From positions 14,049-22,579 of the forward strand of contig KL571298.1 in assembly GCA_000715855.1 (NCBI GenBank): a stretch of 8,531 nt of DNA, in the 5' to 3' direction. A program made the translations under genes and the position numbers. This DNA is from Actinoplanes liguriensis. GTDB taxonomy: Bacteria > Actinomycetota > Actinomycetes > Mycobacteriales > Micromonosporaceae. The notes below the pieces were generated by a model. The model was not told where the DNA came from. It was given only the letters and a program-made list of their open reading frames with translations, and ran no database searches. Of the stretch, positions 8,170-8,531 are shown one piece after another. Position 1 is the stretch's first letter. Every line of letters begins with the position of its first letter.

Positions 8170-8513
8170 ATGGAGATGATGGGTTATTCCAGTGACGAGG
8201 ATCGACGGGCCGAGGCGCGCCAGCTGCGGGTGGACCCGGGTCTGTCCAGGTCACAGCTGAGGAAGAGGTTCGGCGTGGGCAACAAGACGCTGACCGGGTG
8301 GCTCAAGGGGGTCGACCCACCCGATCGGGTTCACCGGCCGCCGGCGAAGGACAACGTGCGAGAGCCGGCGAGGGAGTTGCTAGCGGAGGGGCGGCGGGTC
8401 CCGGAGATCGCCGAGGCGCTGGAGGTGCCGAAGTCCTCCGCAACTCTGTGGACGCGGGACATGCCGCTCGATGCCACATCGGTGGAAGCGGCGCGGCGCA
8501 GCCGGCGTTCGAG
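8170..8513 (+). CDS. Two-HTH DNA-binding protein, 3' end lost at contig end
   Basis: The frame from ATG 8170 is open to the end of genomic sequence; 114 residues are real and the rest is lost. Two helix-turn-helix units are visible: LSRSQLRKRFGVGNKTLTGWLKG (25-47) and GRRVPEIAEALEVPKSSATLWTRDMP (74-99), joined by a Pro-rich linker (PPDRVHRPPAKDN, 50-62). This matches, from memory, a common actinobacterial family of HTH proteins in which two resolvase-like HTH units precede a C-terminal domain that I recall as resembling homing-endonuclease folds; that domain is not in this window. Codon use has GC-rich third positions like its neighbours. Other in-frame ATGs at 8176 and 8179 are possible; 8170 is preferred from the -10 spacing. 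Residues read beyond 114 are encoded by adapter sequence and must be ignored. It is divergent from tetR. A regulator function is inference. Confidence 0.75.
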
Positions 8514-8531
8514 CTGTCTCTTATACACATC
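8514..8531. other. Nextera/Tn5 mosaic-end adapter remnant (not genomic)
   Basis: CTGTCTCTTATACACATC equals the first 18 of the 19 bases of the Tn5 mosaic end used in Illumina Nextera libraries. It sits exactly at the end of the window, after high-GC sequence, and is AT-rich. This marks a contig end with untrimmed adapter and not a transposon. Reverse-strand frames entering it start with MCIRDS or MYKRQ, peptides that are tell-tale translations of this adapter. Confidence 0.97.

Noticed and set aside
8081..8254. 58-residue N-terminal extension of the TetR regulator
   Set aside because: TetR proteins start shortly before the first HTH helix, ATG 8080 has an AGGA site, and the extension overlaps the divergent HTH gene and its promoter.
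8303..8530. Minus-strand frames starting MCIRDS and MYKRQ at the right edge
   Set aside because: Their starts are encoded by the sequencing adapter (8514-8531), so they are artefacts; the real frame here is the + strand HTH gene.
8514..8531. Tn5/IS50 transposon end as a genuine mobile element
   Set aside because: It is the hyperactive mosaic end used in library preparation, at the very end of the contig, with no transposase or target duplication.

Overview
The window is a high-GC actinobacterial segment. Its GC-rich third codon positions, gene content and gene order fit a Micromonosporaceae-type (Actinoplanes-like) chromosome; that family assignment is inference, the actinobacterial one is firm. 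It runs to the end of an assembly contig: the last 18 bases (8514-8531) are the Nextera/Tn5 mosaic-end adapter, not genome.

Layout. At the left edge is the 3' part of a gene for a secreted PKD/Ig-like repeat protein behind a Thr/Pro-rich linker (1-999, +). A strong hairpin terminator lies between it and a convergent gene of unknown function (1071-2105, -). That gene is divergent from a housekeeping block on the + strand: a TatD-family metal-dependent DNase (2185-3102), rsmA/ksgA for 16S rRNA dimethylation (3134-4015), ispE of the MEP isoprenoid pathway (4018-4965) and a Uup-like ABC-F ATPase (4974-6761). A four-helix DUF4383-type membrane protein follows (6841-7302), closed by a textbook intrinsic terminator (7318-7362). 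A TetR-family regulator (7448-8080, -) converges on it. Divergent from the TetR gene is a two-HTH DNA-binding protein (8170 to the contig end, +), cut off by the end of the assembly.

How the genes work together. tatD, rsmA, ispE and the ABC-F gene are a conserved actinobacterial neighbourhood; rsmA to ispE to ABC-F are packed with gaps of 2 and 8 bases. rsmA and the ABC-F protein both act on the ribosome, while ispE makes isoprenoid precursors. In several actinobacteria an rpf (resuscitation-promoting factor) gene sits between tatD and ksgA; here only 31 bases separate them. The starts fall into two classes. ispE, DUF4383 and tetR have Shine-Dalgarno sequences. The 1071-2105 gene, tatD, rsmA and the terminal HTH gene lack them and instead have a -10-like hexamer 6-7 bases before the start codon, as expected for leaderless mRNAs.

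I see no mobile element, CRISPR array, RNA gene or undescribed multi-gene system. The most notable points are the contig-end adapter, the leaderless-start pattern, the missing rpf gene, the AT-only codon run at the ABC-F start, and two genes (1071-2105 and the terminal HTH gene) without assigned function.
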